DNA of 62,102 nucleotides from positions 1-62,102 of the forward strand of contig NZ_JAATJW010000010.1 of the NCBI RefSeq assembly GCF_011800755.1, written 5' to 3'. Every line of letters begins with the position of its first letter. The first letter of the stretch is position 1. The position numbers and the translations under genes were made by a program. The DNA is from Listeria valentina (GTDB taxonomy: Bacteria > Bacillota > Bacilli > Lactobacillales > Listeriaceae). Positions 37,618 to 47,344 of the stretch are shown in pieces. The notes below the pieces were generated by a model, which worked only from the letters and a program-made list of their open reading frames with translations, ran no database searches and was not told the origin of the DNA.

Positions 37618-39369
37618 TTGAGAATTTTTAAACAGTTAGCTTGGTTTTTTAAAGAACAAAAGAAACAATATATTTTTGGAATTAGTATTTTATTTATCAT
37701 TGCATTATTACAACTTGTGCCACCATATGTGATTGGAAAAGTAGTGGATGCAATAACCAATCAATCACTCACAAAGGGCAGTCTCACACAGTGGATGATC
37801 CTTCTAGCCACTGTTGCTATTTTAACTTATTTAGGACGTTACGTTTGGCGCCTGATGATTTTTGGATCAGACAATTTGCTTCAACGAACGTTGCGTTATC
37901 GCTTATTCGAACATCTGACAAAAATGTCGTCTTTTTTCTTTCAGCGATACCGGACAGGTGATTTAATGGCACGTGCAACGAACGATATCACAGCTGTTCA
38001 ACAAGTTGCGGGTTCAGGCGTACTTACGCTAGCAGATTCACTATTAACCGGTGGGACCGTGATTTTGATGATGGCAATTAGCATCGACTGGAAATTAACG
38101 TTGATTGCTCTTTTGCCAATGCCGCTTATGGCGCTCAGCACATCCATTCTCGGGAAAAAATTACATAGTCGTTTTCACGAAGCGCAAGCGGCTTTCTCGA
38201 GACTGAACGATAAAACGCAAGAAAGCATTTCAGGGATTAAAGTCACTAGAACCTTTGGGCAAGAAACGGAAGATATCGCTGATTTTTCAAAACAAGCGAA
38301 AGACGTTGTTTCAAAAAATGTCTCAGTGGCAAAAGTGGATGCTATGTTTGACCCTGTCATTTCAATTATCGTCACACTTTCCTTCGTGCTCTCCATTGGT
38401 TTTGGTTCCAAGTTTGTATCGGATGGAACTTTGACCGTCGGCCAAGTGGTCGCGTTTGTGAACTATTTATTCTTACTAGTTTGGCCAATGCTCGCTTTCG
38501 GTTTCTTGTACAATATTATCCAGCGAGGAAGTGCCTCTTACGACCGCATCACGAGCTTATTTGATGAAAAGGCTGACATTGTTGACCTTCCTGGCGCACA
38601 CACTGAGCCGCCACAGGGAGACATTGAAGCGTCCATCAAAAGCTTTAGTTATCCAGAAGAAAAAGTTCCTGCTCTTTCAGATATTGCTTTCACACTTCGA
38701 AAAGGTGAGACGCTTGGCATTGTGGGGCGAACAGGCGCTGGAAAAACGACTTTGCTAAAACTACTGCTTCGTGAATACGATCAGTATGAAGGGGAGATTA
38801 CTTTTGGAGGAAGTCGACTTCAAGCATATCAGCTAAAAGCGCTACATCAAGCGATTGGTTATGTTCCGCAAGATCAATTTTTATTCTCAACCTCTGTTTT
38901 GAACAATATTCGCTTCGGAAAGCCAGACGCATCGCGGGAAGAAGTTAAAGCGGTCGCGAAAACCGTAGCGGTTGCAGACGATATTGAAGGCTTTAAAGCG
39001 GGCTATGACACGATTGTTGGAGAGCGGGGAGTTTCGCTTTCAGGCGGACAAAAACAGCGGCTAGCAATCGCTCGTGCTTTACTCATGAATCCTGAACTAT
39101 TGATTTTAGATGATGCACTTTCGGCAGTAGATGCCAAAACAGAAGAAAGCATTCTTTCGAACCTAAAAGAAACGAGACGCAATAAAACCACTATCATTAG
39201 TGCTCATCGTTTGAGTTCAGTTGAGCACGCGAACTTAATTCTTGTGATTGATAATGGGAAAGTCACGTCTTTTGGGACACATGCAGAATTAATTGCAGCA
39301 GATGGTTGGTACGCGGCGATGTATCGCGAACAAAAACTTGAAGAGAGGAGTGAGGAGGATGGCGACTGA
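37618..39369 (+). CDS. Heterodimeric multidrug ABC exporter, BmrC-like subunit
   Basis: Fused TMD-NBD half-transporter of 583 aa with six TM helices (about 15-300). It has Walker A GRTGAGKTT, signature LSGGQKQR and Walker B LLILDDALSAVD. The residue after the Walker B Asp is Asp instead of the catalytic Glu, as in the degenerate-site subunit of BmrCD and TM287/288 exporters. TTG 37618 is 8 bp after AGGAG. It overlaps the partner gene by 11 bp. Confidence 0.88.
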   Translation: MRIFKQLAWFFKEQKKQYIFGISILFIIALLQLVPPYVIGKVVDAITNQSLTKGSLTQWMILLATVAILTYLGRYVWRLMIFGSDNLLQRTLRYRLFEHLTKMSSFFFQRYRTGDLMARATNDITAVQQVAGSGVLTLADSLLTGGTVILMMAISIDWKLTLIALLPMPLMALSTSILGKKLHSRFHEAQAAFSRLNDKTQESISGIKVTRTFGQETEDIADFSKQAKDVVSKNVSVAKVDAMFDPVISIIVTLSFVLSIGFGSKFVSDGTLTVGQVVAFVNYLFLLVWPMLAFGFLYNIIQRGSASYDRITSLFDEKADIVDLPGAHTEPPQGDIEASIKSFSYPEEKVPALSDIAFTLRKGETLGIVGRTGAGKTTLLKLLLREYDQYEGEITFGGSRLQAYQLKALHQAIGYVPQDQFLFSTSVLNNIRFGKPDASREEVKAVAKTVAVADDIEGFKAGYDTIVGERGVSLSGGQKQRLAIARALLMNPELLILDDALSAVDAKTEESILSNLKETRRNKTTIISAHRLSSVEHANLILVIDNGKVTSFGTHAELIAADGWYAAMYREQKLEERSEEDGD

Positions 39370-41167
39370 TTATCAAAATGAAGAACTAGAAACTATGACT
39401 GGAAAAGAGCATCGAGCGGTATTAAAACGCTTGATGAGCTATACGAAATATCACATTCCGCTGCTCCTTTTAACAGGCTTTCTTGTCTTACTTGTAACAG
39501 CTGCTGAAGTCATTTCTCCGCTTCTTGTCCGGGCTTTTTTGGATCAACACTTGACACCACTTAGCTTTGAGACGAAAGCAATCGTGATTCTCGCTTCCGC
39601 CTATATTGGGCTTGAAATTGGAAAATTTGTCGTTTGGTATTTCCAGCTTTTCTTTTTCCAAAAAATTGCCCTACAAATTGTTGAGCGAATTCGTGTTGAT
39701 ATTTTTTCGAAATTGCACTCGCTTGGGATGCGCTACTTTGATCAAACACCTGCTGGAGGCATCGTTTCGCGAGTCACAAATGATACAGAAGCGATTAAAG
39801 ACATGTTCATCAACGTTCTTTCAACCGCTATCCAGAGCTTGTTTATGTTGATTGGGATGTACGTGGCGATGTTTTCACTCAATGTGCAACTAGCGCTTTA
39901 CAGCTTGATTTTATTCCCAGTTATTGCCGGGATTGTGGTCGTTTACAGGAAATATAGTTCGAAGTTTTACCGTGCAAAGCGTGAAAAGCTTAGTCAATTG
40001 AATGCCAACATTAGTGAATCCATTTCTGGGATGTCAATTGTTCAGGAATTCAATCAAGAAAAACGACTAACCGATGAATTTGAAGTCATCAACAAGGATT
40101 ACTATGACGTTGGGATAAAAAACATTAAGTTTAACGCGCTTTTGCTTGGTCCAGCGATTGACTTTCTTTATGCGATTGCGGTTGTAATTATACTGAGCTA
40201 CTTCGGCGCAGAAGCATTGATTGGCCCTGTTGCGATTGGGACGATTTACGCCTTCATCAACTATTTTGACCGTTTTCTTGAGGCGATTTTTAACGTCATG
40301 GAGCGACTTGCTATGTATCAAGAAGCAATTACAGCAGCTTCTCGTGTATTTAAAATCATGGATGAAAAAGAAGAAGTGCCCGCTCAGCATCCTGAAAAAG
40401 GAGCCCAGATTCAAGAAGCGCAAATTGAATTTAAAGATGTTTCCTTTGCTTATGACGGCGAAAATAACGTGCTTAAAAATATTTCTTTTACAGCACAAAC
40501 AGGACAGACTGTTGCCTTAGTGGGACATACAGGAAGCGGAAAAAGCTCCATTATCAATTTAATGATGCGCTTTTATGAATTTGAACACGGCGATATCTTG
40601 ATTGATGGCCGGTCGATTAAAAATTATCCGATCACAGAATTACGTAAGAAAACAGGACTTGTTCTACAAGATAGTTTCATGTTTTACGGAAATATTCGCG
40701 ATAACATTCGTTTATATAATGAGAAGATCACAGCTAAAGAAGTCGAGGAAGCGGCGAAGTTTGTTCAAGCTGACCGGTTCATTCAGTCGCTTTCTAGTGG
40801 CTACGATCATAAAGTGATTGAACGCGGGGCTTCGTTTTCAAGCGGGCAAAGACAACTGATTTCGTTTGCACGAACCATTGTGACGGATCCGCAAATTCTA
40901 GTATTAGACGAGGCAACTGCAAATATTGATACAGAAACAGAAAGTATGATTCAAATGGGACTTAAACGAATGCGAGAAGGCCGAACAACAATCGCGATTG
41001 CGCATCGACTTTCGACGATTAAAGACGCGGATTTAATTCTCGTATTAAGAAAAGGCGAAATCGTGGAACGGGGTACACATGCTGAGCTCTTTAAAGAGCG
41101 AGGTATCTACCATTCCATGTATCTTTTGCAAAACAGCGGAATGGATTTAGATGAAGTAGGCAGTTAA
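39359..41167 (+). CDS. Heterodimeric multidrug ABC exporter, BmrD-like subunit
   Basis: Half-transporter of 602 aa with six TMs (about 30-330). It has Walker A GHTGSGKSS and canonical Walker B LVLDEATANID with the catalytic Glu. Its signature reads FSSGQRQ instead of LSGGQ. The canonical Glu here and Asp in the partner give one active and one degenerate ATP site. ATG 39359 lies within the end of the first gene with GAGGAG upstream. Substrates are probably drugs or lipids, inferred from the family. Confidence 0.88.
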   Translation: MATDYQNEELETMTGKEHRAVLKRLMSYTKYHIPLLLLTGFLVLLVTAAEVISPLLVRAFLDQHLTPLSFETKAIVILASAYIGLEIGKFVVWYFQLFFFQKIALQIVERIRVDIFSKLHSLGMRYFDQTPAGGIVSRVTNDTEAIKDMFINVLSTAIQSLFMLIGMYVAMFSLNVQLALYSLILFPVIAGIVVVYRKYSSKFYRAKREKLSQLNANISESISGMSIVQEFNQEKRLTDEFEVINKDYYDVGIKNIKFNALLLGPAIDFLYAIAVVIILSYFGAEALIGPVAIGTIYAFINYFDRFLEAIFNVMERLAMYQEAITAASRVFKIMDEKEEVPAQHPEKGAQIQEAQIEFKDVSFAYDGENNVLKNISFTAQTGQTVALVGHTGSGKSSIINLMMRFYEFEHGDILIDGRSIKNYPITELRKKTGLVLQDSFMFYGNIRDNIRLYNEKITAKEVEEAAKFVQADRFIQSLSSGYDHKVIERGASFSSGQRQLISFARTIVTDPQILVLDEATANIDTETESMIQMGLKRMREGRTTIAIAHRLSTIKDADLILVLRKGEIVERGTHAELFKERGIYHSMYLLQNSGMDLDEVGS

Positions 41168-41174
41168 ATAAAAT

Positions 41175-41204
41175 TTGGCTTTTTTCCGAAAGAAGCGCTA
41201 TAAT
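41175..41204 (+). promoter_or_regulatory. Promoter of the CcdC-like gene, with inverted repeat
   Basis: TTGGCT (41175-41180), 18-bp spacer and TATAAT (41199-41204). The inverted repeat AAGCGCT (41193-41199) / AGCGCTT (41217-41223) brackets the -10 and start region. Confidence 0.6.
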
Positions 41205-41238
41205 GGTGAACGAATGAGCGCTTAGGAGGAATTAGAGT

Positions 41239-41742
41239 ATGTCACTTTTCATATCCATTTTAATCACACTTTTATTCGGGACAATGATCATTGTCATCCG
41301 AATGAAAGCATCAAAACGCCCGGCATCCATAAAGGGAATTATTTTACCTCCCATCATGATGTCAACGGGTGCACTCATGTTCGTCATCCCTTATTTTTGG
41401 GTAACGGGAGTAGATATTTTAGAAGCCATTGGGATGGGACTTGTATTTTCCCTCATCTTAATTTGGACAACCCGATTTGAAGTACGAAATGAAGAAGTGT
41501 ACATCAAACGGACCAAATCTTTCCCGATCTTGCTTATGGCACTGCTTTTGATTCGAATTATTTTGAAATACTGGATCAGTGGAAGTGTCGAAGTCGGCGA
41601 GCTGGCAGGTATGTTTTGGATTATGGCTTTTGCAATGATTGTTCCTTGGCGTGTTGCTATGTACTTTCAGTATAAGGCAGTTGCACGCGGTCTTGCAAAA
41701 TCAGCTGAAATGTCTGAAAGAAGACTTAAGGATAACTTGTAA
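41239..41742 (+). CDS. CcdC-like membrane protein (DUF1453)
   Basis: Protein of 167 aa with about five TM helices. It matches the CcdC family (KRPASIKGIILPPIMMSTGALMFVIPYFW; RFEVRNEEVYIKRTKSF). Despite the name, a role in cytochrome c assembly is not established, and no cytochrome genes lie nearby. It has GGAGG upstream and its own promoter after the exporter genes. Confidence 0.8.
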   Translation: MSLFISILITLLFGTMIIVIRMKASKRPASIKGIILPPIMMSTGALMFVIPYFWVTGVDILEAIGMGLVFSLILIWTTRFEVRNEEVYIKRTKSFPILLMALLLIRIILKYWISGSVEVGELAGMFWIMAFAMIVPWRVAMYFQYKAVARGLAKSAEMSERRLKDNL

Positions 41743-41809
41743 AGCTAAAGCCAAATAATATAAAAATGTAGTGTTCTAGCTACATAAAAAGATTTTAGGA
41801 GGAGAAGGT

Positions 41810-42325
41810 TTGAAAAAAATTGCGATTAGTTTGTTTATGGTTATTTTAGTACTTTCACTGGCTGCATGTTCATCGGGCGGCAAAGAAAGTAGCGACAAAA
41901 AAGAGGATAATAAAGCTACTTCGTCAAGCAAAGAAAAAGTTTTAGATTACTACATGGATCTTGTTTCAAAAATATCGGATAAAAACACGGATTTCAGTGC
42001 CTATACACAAGCACAAACGGCCGATCCTAAGCCAAGTGAAAAAGAACTTTCCGAACTTGCGAAAAAAGCATCTACTTCAGCTCAAGATGTGTCAGATATG
42101 TTAAAAGCGGAAAAAGTTCCAGATTTAGGTAAATCAACCAAGAAATTTGAAAAAGCTTTGAACGATTTAAGCGATGCTTATGGAAAAGAAGCAGAGGCTT
42201 TAAAAGCCGATCAACCTGACACAAAAGAAGCAGATAAAGCGCTTGAAAAAGCTTCGAAGGAAATCAAAACTATCTTAGAAGATAATAAACTAGCTGGCTC
42301 TGACATCTTAACAGATACGATGTAA
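41810..42325 (+). CDS. Lipoprotein of unknown function
   Basis: Protein of 171 aa. The lipoprotein signal peptide has lipobox LAAC (Cys20), followed by a Ser/Lys/Asp/Glu linker. A helical, Lys/Ala/Glu-rich mature domain (about 45-160) is probably a helical bundle. TTG 41810 lies close after GGAGGAGAAGG. It carries no catalytic motif that I recognise. It is followed by a very strong bidirectional terminator. Confidence 0.82.
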   Translation: MKKIAISLFMVILVLSLAACSSGGKESSDKKEDNKATSSSKEKVLDYYMDLVSKISDKNTDFSAYTQAQTADPKPSEKELSELAKKASTSAQDVSDMLKAEKVPDLGKSTKKFEKALNDLSDAYGKEAEALKADQPDTKEADKALEKASKEIKTILEDNKLAGSDILTDTM

Positions 42326-42329
42326 GTCA

Positions 42330-42373
42330 AAAATAAAAGCATGTGGGCGATCTCGCCCACATGCTTTTATTTT
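42330..42373. terminator. Bidirectional terminator between the lipoprotein gene and plsC
   Basis: Perfect 21-bp arms from 42330-42350 and 42353-42373 (core GCATGTGGGCGA / TCGCCCACATGC) with a 2-base loop and A/T-rich ends on both strands. It overlaps the plsC stop. Confidence 0.9.
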
Positions 42374-42975
42374 TTTTTGCTAGCTTCAATCTCAGCTTGT
42401 AAAGTTTCAAAAGTTTTCATTAATTCCTCGGATTTTTGTTCCAAAACGAGTTTTTGTTCTTGTTCCGTATCATGAACTTGAATAGCGTCACCAAAACGGA
42501 TAATGATTGGTTTTCGTTTCAGAATCTCTTTAAAGTTTTTCGGCCCATCATAAACTGCTGGAAGCATTGGGACATTTCCCTTATAAGCAATCATAACGGC
42601 GCCGTGTTTTAAATGAAGATTGGTTTGCTTACGAGTCCCACTTGGGAAAATCCCCACTACTTTACCTTGTCTAAGCAAGCGAATAGGGGCTTTGATGGCA
42701 CTCGGTCCTGGATTGCTACGGTTAACTGGAAAAGCATTTAAATGTGTCATTAGCCAGTTCAACATCTTCCCTTTAAAAAGTTCCTGTTTCGCCATATAAT
42801 GAATGGGCGTCGGATAAAGTGCAAATCCAAGATAGATGATTTCAATCCAAGAAGTATGTGTCGAAACCACAACATAAGGACCTTCGATGATCTTTTCTTT
42901 ATTTTGTACTTGAAATCGTCCACCAATGATGGCTAAAATGAAGTGAACAAATCCTTTTGCAAATCGGTAAAACAA
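42367..42975 (-). CDS. plsC: PlsC-like 1-acyl-glycerol-3-phosphate acyltransferase
   Basis: Lysophosphatidic acid acyltransferase family, 202 aa, with an N-terminal membrane helix. Motif I is STHTSWIE: His40 is followed by Glu45 where the family has HX4D. Motif II/III is GIFPSGTR instead of the common FPEGTR. The start at TTG 42975 is 9 bp from AGGGAG; the TTG at 42984 touches that SD. It is divergent from sbcD. Its phospholipid role is inferred from the family. Confidence 0.82.
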   Translation of the reverse strand: MFYRFAKGFVHFILAIIGGRFQVQNKEKIIEGPYVVVSTHTSWIEIIYLGFALYPTPIHYMAKQELFKGKMLNWLMTHLNAFPVNRSNPGPSAIKAPIRLLRQGKVVGIFPSGTRKQTNLHLKHGAVMIAYKGNVPMLPAVYDGPKNFKEILKRKPIIIRFGDAIQVHDTEQEQKLVLEQKSEELMKTFETLQAEIEASKKK

Positions 42976-43074
42976 CAGCTTCAACTCCCTAAAAAACCTA
43001 ATTCATTACTAGTATACCAAAAAAGAAGGATTTTGCACCTTATAAAAAGAGAAAATAAAAGAAAAGAGGCTATT

Positions 43075-44199
43075 ATGAAACTTTTACATACAGCAGATCT
43101 TCATTTAGGAAAAATTGTCTCAGGTGTATCTATGCTTGAAGATCAGCGTTATATTTTAAAGGAAATCACGAAAATCATTGAGCAGGAAAAAGTGGATGGA
43201 ATAATTATTGCGGGTGATCTTTATGACCGTTCCGTGCCTCCAACAAGTGCCGTTAGTCTATTAAACGACACGCTTTATCACTGGAATGTGGAGCTTAAAT
43301 TGCCTATTTATGCGATTAGCGGGAACCATGATAGCGCAGAACGACTGAATTTTGGTTCTGCTTGGTACAAGAATACAAAACTTTTCATGGCGGGTAAATT
43401 AATGAAAACGATTGAACCGATTTCGCTTCCTGAGGCGGAAATTTGGCTCGTCCCTTATCATGAGCCTGCGCTTGTACGAGAACTTCTGGAAGACGATGAA
43501 ATTCGTAGTTATGAAGATGCGATGCAAGCGATTACGAAGCAAATTCGTTCGGTTTGGGACGCGTCAAAAGCTCAAATCCTTGTTGGGCATGCTTTTGTTT
43601 CGGGTGGCATTCCGTCAGATTCTGAGCGTCAACTTTCAGTCGGGAATGTAGACCGGGTTTCAACAAATGCCTTTGATGGCTTTCAATATGTAGCGCTTGG
43701 TCATTTGCACCATCCACATGCGATCACACACCAAACGATACATTATAGCGGCTCTCCGCTAAAATATTCGTTTTCAGAAAGTGCCGATCAAAAGAGCGTT
43801 CGAATCGTTTCCTTTTCTGGGAATGAGCTTACAGAAGTTCGAGAAGTTCCTTTGATCCCACAAAAAGATATGCGAATTGAAAGTGGGACGTTGCAAGATT
43901 TGACGACTCATATCTTGGATCATCCGGATGACTACTTGGCTATTCAGTTAGAAGATAAAGGAGCATTAATGGATCCGATCGGGAAATTACGACCATTTTA
44001 TCCTAATATTTTACATCTTGAACGGCAAAAATTGGAAGTCAGCTCGCAAAATGAGGAACAGTTTGAAGAATTGATGAAAAAAGAGGATATTGAGCTATTC
44101 GATCAGTTTTTTGAACACGTTCGTGGTGAACATATAACGGAGAAGCAACATGATTTGATGACAGAAGTTTTTAATGAAGTACGAAAGGAGGAAGACTGA
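43075..44199 (+). CDS. sbcD: Exonuclease SbcD (Mre11-like)
   Basis: Nuclease subunit of SbcCD, which trims hairpins and DNA ends. The protein has 374 aa with phosphoesterase motifs HTADLHLGK, AGDLYDRSVPP, SGNHDSAERL, GHAFVSG and GHLHHPH, then a capping and SbcC-binding domain. ATG 43075 has AGAGG upstream; the upstream open frame overlaps plsC in antisense and is not coding. It shares a TGATG overlap with sbcC. Confidence 0.95.
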   Translation: MKLLHTADLHLGKIVSGVSMLEDQRYILKEITKIIEQEKVDGIIIAGDLYDRSVPPTSAVSLLNDTLYHWNVELKLPIYAISGNHDSAERLNFGSAWYKNTKLFMAGKLMKTIEPISLPEAEIWLVPYHEPALVRELLEDDEIRSYEDAMQAITKQIRSVWDASKAQILVGHAFVSGGIPSDSERQLSVGNVDRVSTNAFDGFQYVALGHLHHPHAITHQTIHYSGSPLKYSFSESADQKSVRIVSFSGNELTEVREVPLIPQKDMRIESGTLQDLTTHILDHPDDYLAIQLEDKGALMDPIGKLRPFYPNILHLERQKLEVSSQNEEQFEELMKKEDIELFDQFFEHVRGEHITEKQHDLMTEVFNEVRKEED

Positions 44200-47100
44200 T
44201 GCGCCCACTCAAACTGACTATGACAGCTTTTCTAGCTTATAAAGAACGAGAAGAAATCGATTTTAACAAACTCGGGAGTGAGCGAATTTTTGTGATTTCT
44301 GGGAAGACAGGGGCAGGAAAGTCAACTATATTTGATGCGATCAGTTTTGCTTTGTTTGGAATTGCTAACTTATCAGACCGAGATAGTACATCGCTTCGAA
44401 GTGATTTTGCGTCTGGAAGTGAGCTCACTTCTGTCGAATTAACATTCAAAATACATGATCAAATTTATTGGATCAAGCGCAGTCCGAAACAAGTTGTTCC
44501 AAAAGCGCGCGGTGAAGGAATGCGTTCGATTCCTCATAAGGTAGAACTTTATGAGATCAAGCAAGGCGAAAAAAAGCTATTAGCGAGTTCCGTTCAAGAA
44601 GCAGAACAGCAACTAAAAGATATTATTCAATTGAGTGTTGACCAATTTCGCCAAATTTTAATGATCCCACAAGGCGAATTTCGCGAATTATTAGTTTCAG
44701 ATAGTAAGAAAAAAGAGCAGATTTTGCAGCGCCTCGCTCACACAGTTTATTATAAACGAGTGGAAGAGCGTCTGATTGAAAAGCAAAAAGAGCTCGAAGA
44801 AAAAGCAGGCCATGCGGAAGCAGAGCTCGTCAAAATTTTAGAGCGAGTAGAGTTAAACGATTCTTCGAAGACACTTGCTGAAAATTTAGCACAATTAGAA
44901 ATAAAAGAACGGGAACTTGACCTTGCCCATTTGGATGCTGAACAAGCTTTGAAAGGTGCCCATCAAAAAGCCGAGGAAGCGCTGCAACAAGTTACTCATG
45001 CAGAAAATACCTTAATTGATTTTAAAGAACTTGAAACATCCAAAAAGAATGAGCAACTTTTAAATGAAAAACAAGATGAAATGACTGCAAGCGCTGTGAA
45101 ATTGAAACAAGCTAGAAAAGCGGAACCACTTCGCGGGATGCGCGAACAGCTTCTTCGATTTGATGAAAAGCTTAAACAAGAAAACGAAAGAAAAGCGCAA
45201 CTTAAAGAGCAGCTGCAAGCGTTCAAATTAGGGCAAGCTGAACTAGTAACTAAGCAAGCAGAACTTCAAAAAGAAAGTGAACATGCAGAAAAGTGGCGTC
45301 ATAATTTATTTCAATTTGAAGAACTCGAGCCTAAATTAAAACAGCTCGAAACTAAAAAACAAGAATTTTTTAAGGCACAGCAATCTTTTGAAAAAATTGA
45401 GCGTCATTTCCAGGAAAAAGAAGAAGTTTTCCGGAAACTGAGCATGGAAACCGAACAACTGGCAAGGAAAATCGAGACAAAAACGGCTGTTCAAAACGCA
45501 AAATATGAACTTCTCATAGAGCAAAATAATGCTGAAAAAGAGTTAAGCGCACTAAATGAAAAGATGAAACAAGCAGAGGCTATCCAAACTTGGCAAAATC
45601 AACAACAAAAGGTTCTTGATGAATTAGAAATAAATCTACAACAGGAAAAGAAGCAAGCTCACGTGGTCGAGGAGAAGCTTAAGGCGGTACAAAAAGAACA
45701 GGCAGCGGTTTTAGCGATGCAACTTGTGGACGGGGAAGCATGTCCTGTCTGTGGCGCGCTAGATCATCCGCATCCGGCTGCTTTTCATGAGGCGAATGAT
45801 GAAGCAGAAGCACTGGAGGCAGAACAAGCGAAACTCGAGGCACTTAAGAAAACATGCCAACAACTGGAAGAGCAAAATCGTCAGTTGCTGTGGCAAATGG
45901 ATCAAGGTGAAAAATTAGATCTTGAGGAACTAGCAAATTGGCAAAAACGAGCCGAGGAGTTACAAACGCTTCTTAAAGAACAAGAGCAAGAAAAACAAAA
46001 AATGGAGCTTGCTAGTGAAGAAAAAGCCAGATTAACGGAAGAAAATGCTAAAAAACTGCAACAAAAAGAACGAGTGAGCGAGGAATTATCTGCACTTCAA
46101 ATTGAAAAGGAGAGCAAAGAACGAATTCGTTATGCGACTGAAACAGAAATTCGCCTTCTAGAAAACGACATTCCAGAAAAACTTCAAAACGAAGAAACTT
46201 TTTTTACGATGAAAAACAAAATTAAACAAGCACTTGACCGTTTTCTCGAAAATGAAAAGAAAATTCAAGAAGATTTGAACGAACGAAATGAGCAAGTTGT
46301 TTCAGCGGAGACGGAACTTAAAAATCAGTATGCTTATGTGGAAAAACTTAAAGAAGAGCAAACGCAAGAAGCGGCTCGCTTACAAGAAGAGCTTTTAAAC
46401 CGGCAATTTGCTGACATTGCTAGTTTGAAAGCGGCTCTACTTTCTGAAAGGGAGCAGGAAGCGCTCGAGACGCAAGTGAAGGCTTATGAAGATGAACGAC
46501 TTGTCGTAAAAGAGCGTATTGTGCAACTGGAGCGTAAATTAAAAGAAATCGAAAAGCCCGATTTAGAACAAATACAAGCTGCATTTGAAGTTGCGAAGTC
46601 GGAGCGATCGGAAAAAGAAAAAGCGATGATGGAGAGTCGTGAAAATAAACGCTTTATTTCTGAACAAAGGCAAGCTTTTATTGAAGTCCAAAGTGAATTG
46701 AATCAAATTGCAGCGGATTATGCCGATGTGGGCTTACTTGCCGATACAACACACGGGAAAAATGAATTGCGATTGACGTTTGAACGCTACGTATTAGCGA
46801 CGTTTCTTGATACAATTATTTATCATGCTAATACTCGCCTTGCCAAAATGACAAGTGGTCGCTTTGAACTAAAACGCAAGCTTGACCGGTCAAAAGGAAA
46901 TGCACAAAGTGGTTTGGAACTAGAAGTGTTTGATGCATATACGGGCGCTTCTAGGCATGTAAAAACTTTATCTGGTGGGGAAAGTTTTAAAACATCTCTC
47001 GCCCTTGCGCTTGCTCTTGCGGAAGTTGTCCAAGAAATGGCAGGCGGGGTTTCTCTTGATACGATGTTTATTGATGAAGGCTTTGGCACACTTGATCCAG

Positions 47101-47264
47101 AATCGCTTGAGATGGCCATTGAATGTTTGATTGAGACACAAGAAAATGGTCGGTTAGTGGGGATTATTTCACACGTGCCAGAACTGAAAGAACGGATACC
47201 TGCTCGGCTTGAAGTTACAGCAACGAACGATGGCAGTAAAACAAAATTTTTCGGGATCGAGTAG
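44199..47264 (+). CDS. sbcC: Exonuclease SbcC (Rad50-like ATPase)
   Basis: SMC-like ATPase of 1021 aa. N-terminal Walker A is GKTGAGKST, followed by long coiled coils (about 180-490 and 540-870). The zinc hook CPVCGA holds Cys515 and Cys518 and joins two arms. The C-terminal signature is LSGGESFKTSLALALA and Walker B is MFIDEGFGTLD. It is translated with SbcD (TGATG; AAAGGAGG upstream). Confidence 0.95.
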   Translation: MRPLKLTMTAFLAYKEREEIDFNKLGSERIFVISGKTGAGKSTIFDAISFALFGIANLSDRDSTSLRSDFASGSELTSVELTFKIHDQIYWIKRSPKQVVPKARGEGMRSIPHKVELYEIKQGEKKLLASSVQEAEQQLKDIIQLSVDQFRQILMIPQGEFRELLVSDSKKKEQILQRLAHTVYYKRVEERLIEKQKELEEKAGHAEAELVKILERVELNDSSKTLAENLAQLEIKERELDLAHLDAEQALKGAHQKAEEALQQVTHAENTLIDFKELETSKKNEQLLNEKQDEMTASAVKLKQARKAEPLRGMREQLLRFDEKLKQENERKAQLKEQLQAFKLGQAELVTKQAELQKESEHAEKWRHNLFQFEELEPKLKQLETKKQEFFKAQQSFEKIERHFQEKEEVFRKLSMETEQLARKIETKTAVQNAKYELLIEQNNAEKELSALNEKMKQAEAIQTWQNQQQKVLDELEINLQQEKKQAHVVEEKLKAVQKEQAAVLAMQLVDGEACPVCGALDHPHPAAFHEANDEAEALEAEQAKLEALKKTCQQLEEQNRQLLWQMDQGEKLDLEELANWQKRAEELQTLLKEQEQEKQKMELASEEKARLTEENAKKLQQKERVSEELSALQIEKESKERIRYATETEIRLLENDIPEKLQNEETFFTMKNKIKQALDRFLENEKKIQEDLNERNEQVVSAETELKNQYAYVEKLKEEQTQEAARLQEELLNRQFADIASLKAALLSEREQEALETQVKAYEDERLVVKERIVQLERKLKEIEKPDLEQIQAAFEVAKSERSEKEKAMMESRENKRFISEQRQAFIEVQSELNQIAADYADVGLLADTTHGKNELRLTFERYVLATFLDTIIYHANTRLAKMTSGRFELKRKLDRSKGNAQSGLELEVFDAYTGASRHVKTLSGGESFKTSLALALALAEVVQEMAGGVSLDTMFIDEGFGTLDPESLEMAIECLIETQENGRLVGIISHVPELKERIPARLEVTATNDGSKTKFFGIE

Positions 47265-47344
47265 AAGAAACCTTTTAGCAGATGAAACGTTCGTTTTATG
47301 CTAAAATGGAGTATTGAAAGATTTTTAGAGGGGGAAGTGAAGTT

